A stretch of 64,000 nt of DNA from Saccopteryx bilineata (lineage: Eukaryota; Chordata; Mammalia; Chiroptera; Emballonuridae). The notes beneath the pieces are model-generated. The model searched no databases. It had not been told where the DNA came from and saw only the letters and a program-made list of their open reading frames with translations. Below are positions 1 to 12,421 of the stretch, piece after piece. The translations under genes were made by a program, and so were the position numbers. The stretch spans positions 51,219,613 to 51,283,612 of the forward strand of contig NC_089496.1 of assembly GCF_036850765.1 (NCBI RefSeq), given 5' to 3'. Positions within the stretch are counted from its first letter, which is position 1. Each line of letters begins with the position of its first letter.

Positions 1-1463
1 CCAGCAGATAATTAACATCTCTTTGAAGAGTCCCGTTGGTATGTGTGACACAGCCTTAATTGGAACCCGGCGTATCCCCCCTGCAAAAGGAGGGTGGGCT
101 ATTATTTGCTATTATTATATAAAAGAACAGAACATTTATGTGTTCATGTCTTGATCCCCCCACTCCCGCCCTGACTGTGTTAGTATTTCATTATTTTTCC
201 ATACAGAATGCCTTCAAAGCAAAGCTCCAAAGGAAAAAAAAAAAGTGAATACAGTTCATTTATTTTTAAACTCTGCCAAATCATCTCGGGCAAGCCATGG
301 AAGACACAGAGGACGGTGCCTGTCGTCACAGAGCCATCTTCTTCCTGGGGCCCCTCCGTTCACTCTCGGGACCTCTGCCTGCCTTGCTCTCGGAACGCCC
401 ACGCCATTCACCGCCCACGCCATTCGCCGCCCACGTCACCTTGCGACGTCCAGCCACTCCTTGTTGCCGAAGTCCTGCTCAGGGGCGCTCTGCCCATGCT
501 GAGTTTTAATGTCACTTTTATATGACCTAACTGTGCCTGCCCTGGAAACCCCTCGTGAAACGGCGCTCCGACCGAAATCTGTGCTTCGGCTCGAAGGTTC
601 CTGATATTTGGAATCCTTCGTGCAGCAGTGAATGTCAAGACCGTGGCTCTTCCCGTGGGACCCCTGGAAAGTCATCATATACATACAGCTCCCCAAGGGA
701 TTCTGTTTTGTGTGAAGGGGATAGCCCTTCCCAGAGTAGGAGCAGCAAGGGACACCACCAGGACCTGACCCCACAGCAACAAGGCTCTTTCCTCTCCTTC
801 GGCTGCGGTGACAAAGCTGTTCTCTGCGACTTTATGTGTGAACGGTCCATGCTTTGGGCAACGTGTTGATGTTCATAGGAACAGTCTCCTCTCTCTCTCT
901 CTCTCTCTCTCCGCACCAATGAATTGAACGGGTGTGCTATTGGACAGTTCCGAACAAAGAAATGGTAGATAGAGCCCACCAAAGACTATAGAAAAATAAT
1001 GAAAAGGAACTCGGGCCATGAAACAAATTACTCTGAAAAGGGACCAGAATAGAAACACCAGTTAGCGTTAGGACCAGTTTTATTTAAGAGATCCATTAAC
1101 CATCTGGAAAACATGATAAGTTGCCTGCTGATTAAATCAGAAGGCTGTTCCTAATGGTCTGGCTGTCTGGAAACTGGAGAGAAACTCTAAGGTACGGAGG
1201 ATGCACAGGAAGATAAATGGAGGACGGCAAAGCAACAATGCCCAGGTATAACTCAGGTTTCTAAAGGAAATGCATTGGGTAACACTGGTTAACAACATTA
1301 CCTAAATGTTCTCATAGCTTCGCACGGAGTGAAAGGAATAAAAGGAGAAGCTGGCGTTCTCTCGAAAGTGTTCATTGTGGGAAATTAATGCAAACACCTC
1401 CGGCCTCTACTCTTTCTGCAAATTAATACTAAGTTTGTTTACAAGAATTTATTTCTTCTCATA

Positions 1464-1539
1464 TTGCCTCTTCTTCCTACACCGTTCAGGGGGATATATA
1501 TGTTCAAGGTCAATAGGTCCCACACCTACATATTTTAAT
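1464..1539. repeat. 76-bp dispersed duplication, copy 1
   Basis: This segment begins TTGCCTCTTCTTCCTACACC and ends CCTACATATTTTAAT. It recurs at 2609-2682 with a 2-bp gap and about five substitutions. The flanks of the two copies are unrelated. I do not recognise the family. Confidence 0.8.
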
Positions 1540-2019
1540 CACTGGGGCTACTTATTCAAAAAAGAATAGATACCGATTTCTAAGACGCTCCCCTGAGGTG
1601 GAGCCTAGCGATTTGGCTCACTAACAAGTGACTTATTTATCCCAGATCGGCCACCGAGTTTTCAGCAGGGGCTCTTGGCGACATTAGGAGATTTGTTATT
1701 ATTGCCACTAGGGGGAGTGTTGGCCAAAGTTTGTGTTTCTGGTAGAGGGAAGGGAGGTTGATGATTGCTTTCAGAAGCTGAGAATAACAGAAAGAAAGGA
1801 TACAGAAACAAAAGGAGGAAAAGAAGCCCGTGTCCCTGGGTGGGTAAGTGCCACTGGTTTTGGTGGGGATTCAAGTATCTTGCATGGACCAGCTGACTTC
1901 CTACCGAATCAATGATAAAAGGCTCCTGATGGAAGCATTGGCCGCCAAAGATCCCAGGTTTTAGAAAGACAGCCTGTCTCAGCTAGCCTGTCTTTTCCCT
2001 CCGCCTCTCAAGCCTGTTT

Positions 2020-2510
2020 TCATCATATTTTCAATGATAAATTTGTTCATTCATGTTTCTTCTATATTTTCTTCGATAATATTGCCCGTTGTTATCAGTT
2101 ATTTCATAGAAATAATTCTTGGATTCACACATTGATTCGATTATTCCTCTATTTTCTAGTTTTTTTTGTTTGTTTGTTTTTTTTACGATATCTTTCCTCT
2201 TGCCTTCTTTGTTCTTTTGTTGTTATTTTCTCACTTGAGTTAAGTTCTTCATTCCTTTATTTTCCTAACCACTAGACCACCAGGGAACGCCCCTTTATTT
2301 TCATTCTTTCTTTAAAAGTACTGATTTTGGGGGCTATAAGTATACCATCTGAGGACAGCTTTGGCTGTGTCTTCTAAAGTTTTGTCATGCCATGTTTCCA
2401 TTGTTAGCATTGTCTAAATAACCTCTAATAGTAGCTTTGATTTCCTCTTTGATTCAACAGCTATTCAGAAGCCTATGACTTTCAGAATTTATTAAGGGCT
2501 TTGGGCCATG
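2020..2510 (-). mobile_element. Old L1 (LINE-1) ORF2 fragment
   Basis: The reverse complement resembles the early reverse-transcriptase part of mammalian L1 ORF2, for example GAGGAAATCAAAGC, AATGGAAACATGGCA and CAGCCAAAGCTGTCCT in the expected order, followed by an A-rich stretch. It has many stops and indels, so it is an old, dead fragment. A small tRNA-derived insertion lies inside it at 2265-2291. A further T-rich piece at about 2700-3110 may belong to the same or another minus-strand L1, but this is weaker. Confidence 0.65.
2265..2291 (-). pseudogene. tRNA-Glu 5'-half insertion (tailless retropseudogene-like)
   Basis: Read on the minus strand, the insert contains TCCCTGGTGGTCTAGTGGTT, identical to the 5' end of the mammalian tRNA-Glu gene as I recall it, preceded by five extra bases. 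It stops within the D-arm region. An 11-bp direct repeat, CCTTTATTTTC, flanks it at 2254-2264 and 2292-2302. There is no A tail. The target duplication inside an old L1 supports a separate insertion made by the L1 machinery. Confidence 0.65.
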
Positions 2511-2608
2511 TAAGTGACATATTTTTTTTTAAAAAAAATAGTTGCCTGGATTCCTGAACAAAAGGCATATTTTCAATGCAAGGTGTCAACTCACTATGTA
2601 CCTAATGT

Positions 2609-2682
2609 TTGCCTCTTCTTCCTACACCATTCAGGGATATATCTATTCAAGGTCAACAGGTCTCACACCTACATATTTTAAT
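2609..2682. repeat. 76-bp dispersed duplication, copy 2
   Basis: Direct-orientation copy of 1464-1539, about 90 percent identical by eye. It lies beside the minus-strand L1 fragment and may be part of an old repeat or a local duplication. Confidence 0.8.
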
Positions 2683-3174
2683 TAATTTTATTTAAAATAT
2701 TTTGTATGCTATATTCGAAGCATAAAATAGTTATAATGCAATGATGTTTTATCCCAGCTATATTTTTTGCCAATCTCTTCACCTATTTCTAGTTTTTCTT
2801 CTTTCTTTTTCTTTGGGTGACATTGATATGTCATGAATAAAGACATATGACTATTCTATTTTTTATTTTAATTGAATGTTCTATCTGTGAAATGATCCTT
2901 TGTCCTATTTAAGGGCTTTCCAGCTTAACTTCTCCTTTGATGTCCACATTGCCCTTCCTGTTTTCTTTTCTTCCCGTTGGTGTGCTGTATTTTTCCTTTA
3001 CATCTTTTTCTATCATTTACTAAGGTGACTGTTTTATGCGTAGAAGATGGCCATATATTGCTTTTCAATCCAGCTTAAGAGTCTTACCTTGTCACAGGAA
3101 GATAAACCTAGTGTATGTTTATGGCCACAATAGGTAGGTCTGTCACCTTTCATTTCCTCTCTAGTGCTATGTTT

Positions 3175-3385
3175 TAACTTGGTGTACATCCGAGTCACCT
3201 GAGGCAGGTGTTGTTGTTGAAGTGTGTGTGTGTGTGTGGGGGGGGCTGTTGTTGTTGTTGTTTTAAAACAGAATGAAGCCTTTATTTGCGATTCTGCTTT
3301 ATAAAGTTGGGGTGATCCTGAGTCTCTCGACTTTTAAAAGAATCAACAGGCGATTATAACGTGCACCACAGGATAAGAATCACTG
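3175..3385 (+). mobile_element. MER5-like hAT relic with internal GT/G microsatellite
   Basis: The segment has the order seen in MER5 elements: a start like GTGTACATCCGAGTCACCTG, a middle like GATTCTGCTTTATAAAG with GGTGATCCTGAG, and an end like AAGAATCACTG. A TG/G/TTG simple repeat (3218-3261) interrupts it. It is highly diverged, so the family is tentative. Confidence 0.5.
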
Positions 3386-3424
3386 CTTTCAATACTGTTA
3401 AACATGGTTTACCATCTTGTAAAC

Positions 3425-3560
3425 TTCTCACAATTTTCTAAGATCCCTGAGAACAAAATCTAGATTGTATTCCTGCTGGAGTCCTCTCATTTAGCCAGCA
3501 CAGTGCCAGGTACTTAGTAGTCCCTTGATAAATGTTTTGTTGAGTCAATGAACATTGATG
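3425..3560 (+). mobile_element. L2-type LINE 3' end relic
   Basis: Contains GCACAGTGCCAGGTACTTAG, then CTTGATAAATGTTTTGTTGA and a GTCAATGAA end, in the order of the common 3' end of mammalian L2 elements. Confidence 0.6.
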
Positions 3561-4867
3561 ACCATGAAAAATGACCACACTTTTCCTACTCTTCTGAACC
3601 ATGAGCTAAAGGGTTTCCTGTCTCCCCCAAGGCAAGGACACAAACCGAGACCCGGGCGACTTAGGTATGTGGTCATGCAGTATCACAGCTGGTCATTCAA
3701 CCTGGAATCCCTTCTCCTCTAGGACTCTGCCCCGTGGGGTTGGGAAGAAACAGCTGTCACTCAGAAGGTCATGGACACCTCTGCCAAGTAGATGGCCCCA
3801 GCCCAGGAGAGGGGGTCTCCCTACAATTACCGAGGACTCACTGGTGAAACCGTGTGAGACTCAGTGGGAGAAGAACTGCAACTGAAGAGGGTTCAAAGAG
3901 GGCAACCTGGAGAGACCTTCTTTAGCCAAAAAAACGAAGCATCTAAAAATACTGAGTTTTCTCAAACCCTGTCTAACAGGGTATGAGAATCATCTGTAAA
4001 TACCCAACAGGCCGCTGGGCTCAGGGGAGCCATTAAAGGTGCCCCGTGGAGGTGTGAGAAAGTCTTAGCGGGTATGGGTAGTTAAATCACATTGACAAAA
4101 ACCATATTTCAGGTGGGGATTAGGGAAGTTTCCCTCGTCTGTTAAACAAGGGTCTAGGAAGATACACTTAAGTCATTGGAGTCCGACTGGGCTAGTTATG
4201 TGAAAACAGAAGAGGAGTCATTTTAAATGGGGGGGGGTGGTTAGGAAGGGAGGAGATAGCTGGTGTGATTAGTCGCATTTTCCTATTGCTTTGAAGGGTT
4301 GTAAACACCTGACTACCAGCTACTGGGAAGGAAAGACCGCTGAGATTCCGGGGACACAGAAAAGCAATATAATGGAGAGAGAGAGAGCCAAGCTCCGCGT
4401 TATTTACCCACCAAATTTACTCTCTGCCATGTGTTTGGTCAGCTGCGCTTGGCTTCTGTGACTTGCTCTGTTTGTCCAAAGCCTAATTAGCTCGAAGGGT
4501 AAAAAGACCAGAGAGTTTATCCATGATCTCCGGTGACTGATGAAATATAACTGCCAACTGGTACCAGGGTGACGGCTTTTTAAAAAAAGGATTAGTAAGG
4601 CATGCTAGCTGTTTTCAAATATTAGTCTTTCTAAGAATAAGAGAGGATTAAAAAGGAGAGAGAAAAGACAATCATTGATTTTTGCCCCCCCCTCCCACTT
4701 CAAACATTGATATGGTCATTTCATAAATAAAACTCCCAGCATGATAAGGGCAGGACTTGCTAGGTGACTTGTGGGTCCGGGGTGGTCTTCAGCAGAGGCC
4801 AATACGACGAGCTTTTCTCACGGTGGAGCATTTAATATGCACCGAATATTAAGAGTGTGACAAGTTA

Positions 4868-4985
4868 AGTCAGTTGGTCTTTACAATGACCTAACAAGGC
4901 TGGTACTGTTATTGTTTTGGGGAACAAGTGAGGCCGTTCGGGGCCCCTCGGTCACACAGCTCTTAACTGCTCTGCTGACCCACTG
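4868..4985 (-). repeat. MIR SINE fragment
   Basis: Diverged core of MIR in reverse orientation: a GTACTGTTATTGTTTT stretch, then GGTCACACAGCTCTTAACTG. Confidence 0.55.
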
Positions 4986-5149
4986 TAGAAGGGGGAGGGG
5001 GGGCTAGCGGCCAGGTCTTAGACACACACTGACAACACCTTGTCTTCCAATGGCCCATGTCATACAGTATATTCAACATGGAGCTACACTCAACACAAAA
5101 CCACTGGGCTTTGGGAAATCTGTAAGGGAGTCCGTGTTTTAGCCACTGC

Positions 5150-5545
5150 GCGTGTTAGTTTGCAAGGCTGCCGTAACAAAGCTCCACAGAGGGCACGGCT
5201 TAAACCACAGAGATGTCCTGTGACACAGCCTTGGAGGTCCGAAGGCTGAACTCAAGGCGTCAGCAGGGGTGGCCCTTCCTGGGACTGTGCCGGAAGCATC
5301 CGCCCCAGGCTCTCTCCTCGGCCTGCAGGGAGGTGGCTGTCTTCTTCCTGTGTCTCTTCACATCTCCTTAATGCGTGTCCATCCCCGTGTTGAAATTTAC
5401 CCTTTACATAGAACACCGGTTCATCCAGGGTTAGGGCCCGTTCCGCGGACCTCAGTTTAACTTGATTACCCCTGTAAAGCTGTGTTCTCCCGCTGATGGT
5501 TAAGACCAGCATGCCTCTGTTTGGGGAGGACATAATTCAACCCAT
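5150..5545 (-). mobile_element. MLT1-type LTR (ERVL-MaLR), solo
   Basis: On the plus strand it starts GTTAGTTTGCAAGGCTGCCG and AACAAAGCTCCACAGA, continues through CTTCTTCCTGTGTCTCTTCA and TTAGGGCCCG, and ends GGACATAATTCAACCCA. This is the reverse complement of the common MLT1/MST LTR. No internal retroviral genes adjoin it. It is an ancient solo LTR with several deletions. Confidence 0.8.
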
Positions 5546-6125
5546 ACCGTGCACCGAGGTCACCGGGCAGGTTCATACCTCCAGGGGTTGGGGGGCGCCT
5601 GCCGTCGGTGCAGCGGGGGCCCCCACAGGGCTCACCATCCTGCAGGCTCAGCCTCAACAGCCCTGCTGGTCCTTCCATCTCCCAGCAGGCTGAGGGCGGC
5701 AGGGACCGTGCAGCGGCTCAGGGAGGATGTTTCTCATCCACAGGACTGAACCGGACATTAAGCCGCCGCTCTTCGGCAATGTCCTGTTGAGAGTCCCAGG
5801 TTTCTATCAGAGGCCCCTGGGGGCTGCAGGGGAACAGCCTGAGAGACGTCCAAAGCACTCACACGGGGCCCGATTTGCTCTGCGAGAAAGAAACAAGCTC
5901 CCATCCATCACAGGATGGCCTTGAGCTGTGGAGAGCCACATCCCTGATCCTGTCACCTAGGGCTGTGGTCTCCTAACCCTCTGATTAAAAAAAAAAATCG
6001 GTGTACCTGTCACACATTTTTAAGTTGACGTCAGAATTTTTTTTTTTTAATCAAATTTGAAACAGTTGCACAGAAGAGAATGTTCAGTGTATTACACTAT
6101 TAATATTTTAAAATAAAGCCGTCAT

Positions 6126-6540
6126 GGCCCTGGCTGGTTGGCTCAGTGGCAGAGTGTCGGCCTAGCGTGCGGAGGTCCTGGGTTCGATTCCCGGCCAGGG
6201 CACACAGGAGAAGTGCCCATCTGCTTCTCCACCCCTCCCCCTCTCCTTCCTCTCTGTCTCTCTCTTCCCCTCCCGCAGCCGAGGCTCCATTGGAGCAAAG
6301 ATGGTCCGGGCGCTGGGGGATGGCACCTCAGCCTCTGCCCCAGGCGCTAGAGTGGCTCTGGTCGCAACAGAGCGATGCCCCGGAGGGGCAGAGCATCGCC
6401 CTCTGGTGGGCAGAGTGTCGCCCCCTGGTGGGCATGCTGGGTGGATCCCGGTCGGGCGCATGGGGGAGTCTGTCTGACTGTCTCTCCCCGTTTCCAGCTT
6501 CAGAAAAATACAAAAAAATAAAAAAATAAATAAATAAATA
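6126..6540 (+). mobile_element. Rhin-1-type tRNA-derived bat SINE, full length
   Basis: It has a tRNA-like head with a Pol III A box (TGGCTCAGTGGCAGAG) and B box (GGTTCGATTCCCGGCC), then a C/T-rich body, then CAGCTTCAGAAAAATAC and an A-rich tail with TAAA units. It is flanked by near-perfect direct repeats, AAATAAAGCCGTCA and AAATAAAGCCATCA. The long body after the tRNA head is the form I associate with rhinolophoid bats. Open frames through it are by-products of its composition. Confidence 0.88.
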
Positions 6541-6739
6541 AAATAAAGCCATCACATTACTTTTAAATGTATCCTTGGAAATATCTATATACATATATTA
6601 TCTATCATCTATAAATAGTAATTTGATACCCATAATTACTCACTTAAGAATACATGAATAAGCTCTCCTGTAGCAGTTGGAAGTTTTTACATCATCATGT
6701 TGGGTCAGCAGACTCTTGATGTGAAGACCACGGTCAGGT

Positions 6740-6918
6740 TAGGCTTTCTAAGCAGCCTCTGTCACAGGCTGTCCAGCAACACCGTCGTAGCAGGACAGCC
6801 GTCACAGACCACACGCAGACAAGTGGGCATGGCCGTGCTCTAGGAAATTTCAGTTACAAGACTAGGCGGTGGGTTGGATTTGACTTGTGGGTCGTGGTTT
6901 GCCAACCCCTGTCCCAGG
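6740..6918 (+). mobile_element. Ancient hAT-Charlie type relic
   Basis: The end GTGGTTTGCCAACCCCTG resembles the terminal inverted repeat of MER3/MER5/MER20-class elements. Its preceding GGTGGGTTGGATTTGACTTG also fits. The 5' end is not clear. Confidence 0.5.
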
Positions 6919-7028
6919 ATGAGATTCCCACTCCGCTTCCCATTTTCCCATGATCTAGATTCTACCCATACAGAAGTCTATGTTTAAAAGTCAACTAGCA
7001 ATATATAATTCTACGTCTTTGAAACAAC

Positions 7029-7064
7029 ATATATATATATGTATATATATATATGTATGTATGT
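7029..7064. repeat. (TA)n/(TG) microsatellite
   Basis: An alternating AT run with single G interruptions, passing into GTATGTATGT. Confidence 0.9.
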
Positions 7065-7594
7065 GCTAAAATCTAATTTAAACTATATTTCCTGTGAACA
7101 GAAGGCTGAACCAAAAACATTCTTCTTGACTGAGTTGAACAAGTACAATTACAACAAATACACTACAAATGCTGATGACTGTTAGATCCAGGAGGAAGAT
7201 GTCACTGGGAATGCATCTCTTCCTGAGGTGGGGTTGCATCTGTGGATCCCTAGTTGAAGGATCTGTCCCGCGTCCCTTGGTCTGACTCCCAAGAAAGGTT
7301 TATACACTTTGGGCAGCCTGCCACGGAAGGTCTGATGGGGACGGGGGGTGGGGCAGAAGGGTGTTGGGAGGGTCCCCAGTGCCAGCTCCAGAGGGTCCGT
7401 TCTGAAATGCACGTGGAAGCCAAGAGTGGACACATGGGTTACCCTAGCACGACCCACGCCTGCTCTCCCCTGAAACGTCCTCAGTCTCTTCGGGGGACCG
7501 AGCACCCCGGCGGGAGCTGGAGACCAGGTTTCCAATGCATCAGCTACGTCAGCCCGCCAGCGGTGAGGCCGAGATGGGGCACGTGGGCATGGGA

Positions 7595-7700
7595 ATCAGA
7601 CAGGCCTGGACATGCCCTTCGCTCTGCCACTTCCTGGATGGGTAATAAAGCGAACTCTTTATGCCTCTGTTCACTTCTCTGTAAAATGGACAGAGGGCCT
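7595..7700 (+). repeat. MIR SINE fragment
   Basis: Contains the MIR order: GCTCTGCCACTTCCTGG, then CTCTGTTCACTTCTCTGTAAAATGG. Confidence 0.6.
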
Positions 7701-8201
7701 TCTGACATTGCTCCTAACGCCCGCCCTCCCCGAGACCGGGCTGGGAAGAAGGACAGAGACTAGGAGTCGCGCTGAAGTCTCTGTGATTCCCAGTCCCCCG
7801 CCCTCGGAGCAGGGGGGAGGCACTCTCCAATAAAAACGTACGTCCTGAAGGATCACTGCATACAGTGATTTTTAAATAATTGTGATACTAAAAATGAAAC
7901 CTAAATAAAGATTTGGTAAAATGCATTCGAAGAACCTGTGTGTACGCCGAGTACCTGGTACACAGAGGACATGATGCTTATAACCACCAATCGAATGTTT
8001 CTGACACGGCTCTGGCCTTGCAGACAGCGGCTGGGGGCGCGCCTATGAAGGGCGGTTACACCAGGGGCGGGAGACAGACGGACCTCCCCACACAGCTGGG
8101 GTGACCACTGTCCCCTGACCAGGGCGCTCTGACTTGGGGCTGAGCGACTGTCTTATCCACTGCCATTTATACCTCTGCCCCGGCGACAGGCCGTGACAAC
8201 A

Positions 8202-8202
8202 G

Positions 8203-8231
<29 letters not shown>
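8202..8231. repeat. (CT)n microsatellite
   Basis: An uninterrupted run of about 14 CT units. Confidence 0.95.
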
Positions 8232-8235
<4 letters not shown>

Positions 8236-9539
8236 CACGGCTGCGAATTCTTCCTCCCTTGGCAATGTTCAGAGACGTCTGGTCCAGCGGGAAGTGTTCG
8301 GTCCGTCTGGGTGCCATCCTGCGGGCTGCTCTGCACCACGAGGATCGTGCCCAGCTCTCGGGCGCGGTTCTACGGTTCGGTTCTCCTTGGTGATCTCCTC
8401 CATGACTCCGCGCCCGCGCCGCAGCCCGGGGGGCAAGGCGGGTGGCGAGGGCAGCCACTGGCCTGTGTGTTCTCAGCAACTGCTTTCAGGTGGCTTTCAA
8501 AGAACCTTCCAGAAGCCAGCTTTGGGGAGGGGTTATTTGTTCTTGGTGGAAGGGGCATGGGAATGAATGCGAAGGTGAACTCATAAATACATGAGTGAAT
8601 ATTATGTAAGTAACTGTGGCCTGTTGGAATTAAATTTTTTTTATTTTTATTTTAGTTTCTATATTCTGGGCGATTCCAGTTTTGAGGCTAATGGTTGCCT
8701 GAAAAATAAATGTCCGTGCAGGTTAATCCTGCATGCTCACAGATCATCTCAGCTCAGAGATAATACCGGGGCCTAGAACTGGGCATTCAGCAAATACTGG
8801 TGGTTGAAGCAATTCATGGAGCAGGGACACATGAACGGAGACCTGTTAGTGAGTCAGTGACTTTCCCTGAGCCTCGCTTCCCTCCCTGTAATGAGGGAAC
8901 TACATGCCGCCGTCCTTCCTGCCCTGCCCATGCACCCAGTGAGACCAGGTGGAAGCCCCCCCCACAGCCAGCACCAGTGACCCCATGCTGTCACCACATG
9001 GAACCCATCTGCCATCCCAGGACTCAGGTTTCTTCAAGATCCAGGATGCCAGGGGGTTGCTCTATACAGGTAACCCAATGCAACAAAGGAGGAAGTCCAA
9101 CCTTCTCGTCTCTTGATGGACTGCGTTATTCAGGGGCATGTGGGGCGTGGCACAGGGGACAGGGCAGGGAGGGGAGGTTCCGAGCAGCGCTGGGAATCTG
9201 CACATGGAAGAACCAAAAAGGTGCACATCTCCCAAAGCAAAGAAGAAGCAAGGCCAATCTGGGGCAGGATGGCTACGGCTTGGCTATCCAGAAAGAGTTA
9301 TGGGCTGTCTGCAGGGACCAGTTATTCCTGGCTGGTCCCAGCCTTCCTGAAAGTGGCCAGGCCAGGCCTCTGCCTAGAGGCGCACCACTCTTTGATCTTA
9401 ACCGGCTTCCGGAATCAGGGAAGTAAGTGCACATCACCACCACCTGGGTGGGAGCTTCTGCTGTTCTGGCTCCAGAAACGTTTTCCCAATTATTCTTCCT
9501 CAATAAACAAGGTTGAGCTGCTAGGAGATATCAGCTTTA

Positions 9540-9790
9540 AAATAACAAGAGCAACACCTTATGTGACGAATGCACAAAGCACATGGGGTACAGCCATTCA
9601 TCTGTTCCATACATCGGGTAGAGTAGATAATATGTGCATTTTATCCATGAGAAACAAGACTGATGAACGGGTGATAAAGAAGACGTCAGTGGTGGCTAGG
9701 CTGGGACTCCCCCCTGCCCCGCCTCCCCCCAACCTGGTTCCGGACACAGTGCTCTACTCTCCCTGGGAGGCCCCAGAGCTAGCAGGGTTG
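9540..9790 (-). repeat. MIR SINE fragment
   Basis: Reverse-orientation MIR pattern: TATGTGCATTTTATCCATGAGAAACAAG followed by a GGTGGCTAGGCTGGGACT segment. It is old and diverged. The long open frame crossing it is not a gene. Confidence 0.55.
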
Positions 9791-9949
9791 AGGCATGTAT
9801 CACGCACCCTCCTGACACTCTGGCTGTCCCATTAGAGAACCATCCATAGCCACAGAGCTGAGCTAGACATTTGGTGAGATTTGAAAAACAAATGTCTTCT
9901 GCCCAAGGAGTATAATCCTACTCTTCTCTCTGTGCAAGGCACACGGCAG

Positions 9950-10060
9950 ACTAATCACTCACAGACTTCACTCTAGTGCTCATTCGTCAGCAGCCCCGTG
10001 AGAAACGCACCAGCACTCCCCTTTCTGCAGAGGAGCAGACCAAGGTTCAGGGAGGGTAAG
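9950..10060 (-). repeat. MIR SINE fragment
   Basis: CCCCGTGAGAAACGC, CCTTTCTGCAGAGGAG and AAGGTTCAGGGAGGG fall in the order of a reverse MIR core. Confidence 0.5.
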
Positions 10061-11054
10061 GAGTCATGGCTGTAACATTCGAGGAATTTCCGAGAGGGCA
10101 GAGGGACTGCCCGTCAGGGGTGGTCTTTGCAAACTTTCCTGGGTCTACCTCGAAGGGCCAGTTGAGCCTGGTTCACAGCATCTAGAAGAAGGGCTTTTGC
10201 CCCTTGACCCCCAGCACACTCTAAAGCCAGGGCCACAGCATCTGCAGAGCCCGAGCCTCGGACTGCACCCTTAATCTTCACTAGGTCCAGGTCTACGGGT
10301 GGCGGCTTTCAGACCAGGTCCTGGTTTGATCAAGTTCCTGAAAATGCAGGTTTCACACTGCCGGCCCATTAGACGTGAGCGGGCTCCGGGTTACCTGCGG
10401 GACGCGTGGCTTGGCCGGCTCTAGTTAGGAATAACCTCTCCCGTGAGGCCCTGACTTGGACTACCGGACCGAAGGCCCGAGTTCCATTAGCCGATGGGTG
10501 CTTCCTTCCAAACAGGCAAACGGATGACGTTAGAACCGCCCCAGATGCTATCTCAAACGTTCAGCTGCAATTCCAACCAAGTCAGGATGAAACTTTATTT
10601 CATTATGCTTCCAGGTCTGGGAAGGGTGCCAGTGAACTGCTCTCCTTGACAGGTCTCTCATCACTGGCAGCTCAAAGGAACAGAGAAGTGAGCTCCCAAG
10701 CGCCAGGCTTGCACCCCACCTTGTCAGATGGCAACGCCTCCCGGAGCAGCTGAGCGAAGGTGAGTGAGGAGCCCGCGCTCCCCAAGCCCGAAAGCCTGCA
10801 CCCCGATGCTAACTTCCTCTGCGCACCTTCCAACGTCTCGCACGAGGCACGGAGCGGAGGAGAGGACACGGGGAAGGGATGGAAAAATCAGTGTCGGCTG
10901 TAAGCCAGTTCGGGTAGCTCGGAAGTGGCTGCTGTTCTGAGGAGGGTTCCAAGGCTCCATCTGAGTAAAGTGTGCAGGATTGCTGTGATCCACAGAGCGT
11001 GAGCCCCAGAGAATCAGCTGTTGGGAAGCTTGACACGCATGTGACCTTGCAAAA

Positions 11055-11190
11055 CGCCAAGGCTACACTCTTCATTACCCGTGTGGAGACAGATGCCGAG
11101 GGGCAGGAAGGTTAAGCGTCTTGCAGAATTCAGCTGCTAAACCAGAGACAACCACCCAGGGCCTCAGACTCTAGATGACTGCTCTGCTGA
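11055..11190 (-). repeat. MIR SINE fragment
   Basis: The order TTACCCGTGTGGAGACAGATG, GGAAGGTTAAGCGTCTTGC, ATTCAGCTGC fits a reverse MIR core. Confidence 0.5.
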
Positions 11191-12421
11191 CTATAGAGAT
11201 ACTTCCCTGGCCCTTCAACTCTACATCACAGGTGGCTTTAAATAAGCTAGCCGATCAGTGGGCCTCAAAATCCGGTGGTCACGCAAAGACAGTTGTTGCA
11301 ACGATCACACAACTTACGGAACGGATAGCTATTTCTCCGTGCTCCCTGGAACCCCATGGTGCTCGCCTCACTCATGTCTGAGGGGGCGAGAACCTTGGCC
11401 TGGCCAAGTTATCAGCAGATTCCCAAAGTTGGTCCTCTCACCCTTCCAATGCTGCCAGTGGGTTCATCTATCTCGTCTGCCAGTGTGGCCTCAGCAAAGG
11501 GGGTTAAGTCATGGCATGAAAAGAAAGAAGTGGCAAGATTAGGAAAGAAGTCATAAAGGCCCACCCAATTCCATCCAACAAACATTTGTTGAGTGCTCAA
11601 TGTCACAAGGCTTTAAGTCCTTGGGGACACACACGGTCCATCATACTGGAAATGGGTCGAGCTGGGACCATAAGCCACACCTGATACAGGGGTGGTATTA
11701 AACTGTATGGACATATTTCTTTTGTTTTTCTCAGTGTTTCATGGAGTTTCTAAAAGAGCTCTTTATTAGTGGGAGGTTTAGTGGACCACGCTTTTTACAT
11801 GAGCTTTATTTATCCATTTGCAAATCTGGCTGATACCATCCATGTTATAGGACTTCTTTAGGAGCCTGGGACCAGATGCCTCTGAGAAGACTTTGCGGTT
11901 TGATTTTGATCTAGTTATTGAAGAGGTTGATGACGTTTTCATGGCTGGCTTCACATAAAAAAAAAAAAAATTTGGCGGAGTGGAAAAATAGGAATACTAT
12001 CTGATGTTGAAGGTAAGGATGTTATGACCACATTAACTGGAAGAACGCCTTAGTCAACATGATCAAGCCAAACAAAATTTGCAGAATTGAATAACAGGCC
12101 AGCAGCAATTAAATCATCCCTGAGTCTCAATTTATACTTGTCTTCATAGAAAATTACCTGTTTGCAGCAGAATTACTTTCTCAATCATGGTTTGCTTGCT
12201 TGGTGTTAAAATTAAACCCGTGTTCCCTGAACATACTGAGTTGTGGGGCACAGACCCAAAGCACTGTGAAAGGCAGGGCCATGATCTCTGGGGACTGAAA
12301 AATGCCACAGATGGTGACCACTGACCTTCCGCTGTAGGAGGGCACACCCTCTTACTCTCTCCATGTCACACAGTGTACTGGAGAAACCAAGGCTGTCCCC
12401 CACGTGGTGTTTGCTGTAGAC

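Noticed and set aside
5150..5545. Endogenous retrovirus genes
   Set aside because: Only an ancient solo LTR of the MLT1 type is seen; no gag, pol or env-like sequence adjoins it.
6126..6210. Possible functional tRNA gene
   Set aside because: A and B boxes are present, but the sequence continues into a SINE body with A-rich tail and target duplication; the same holds at 27835, 35524, 38797 and 47833.
8800..9835. 208- and 240-codon overlapping plus-strand frames
   Set aside because: They overlap each other in different frames and cross a MIR relic; not a gene.
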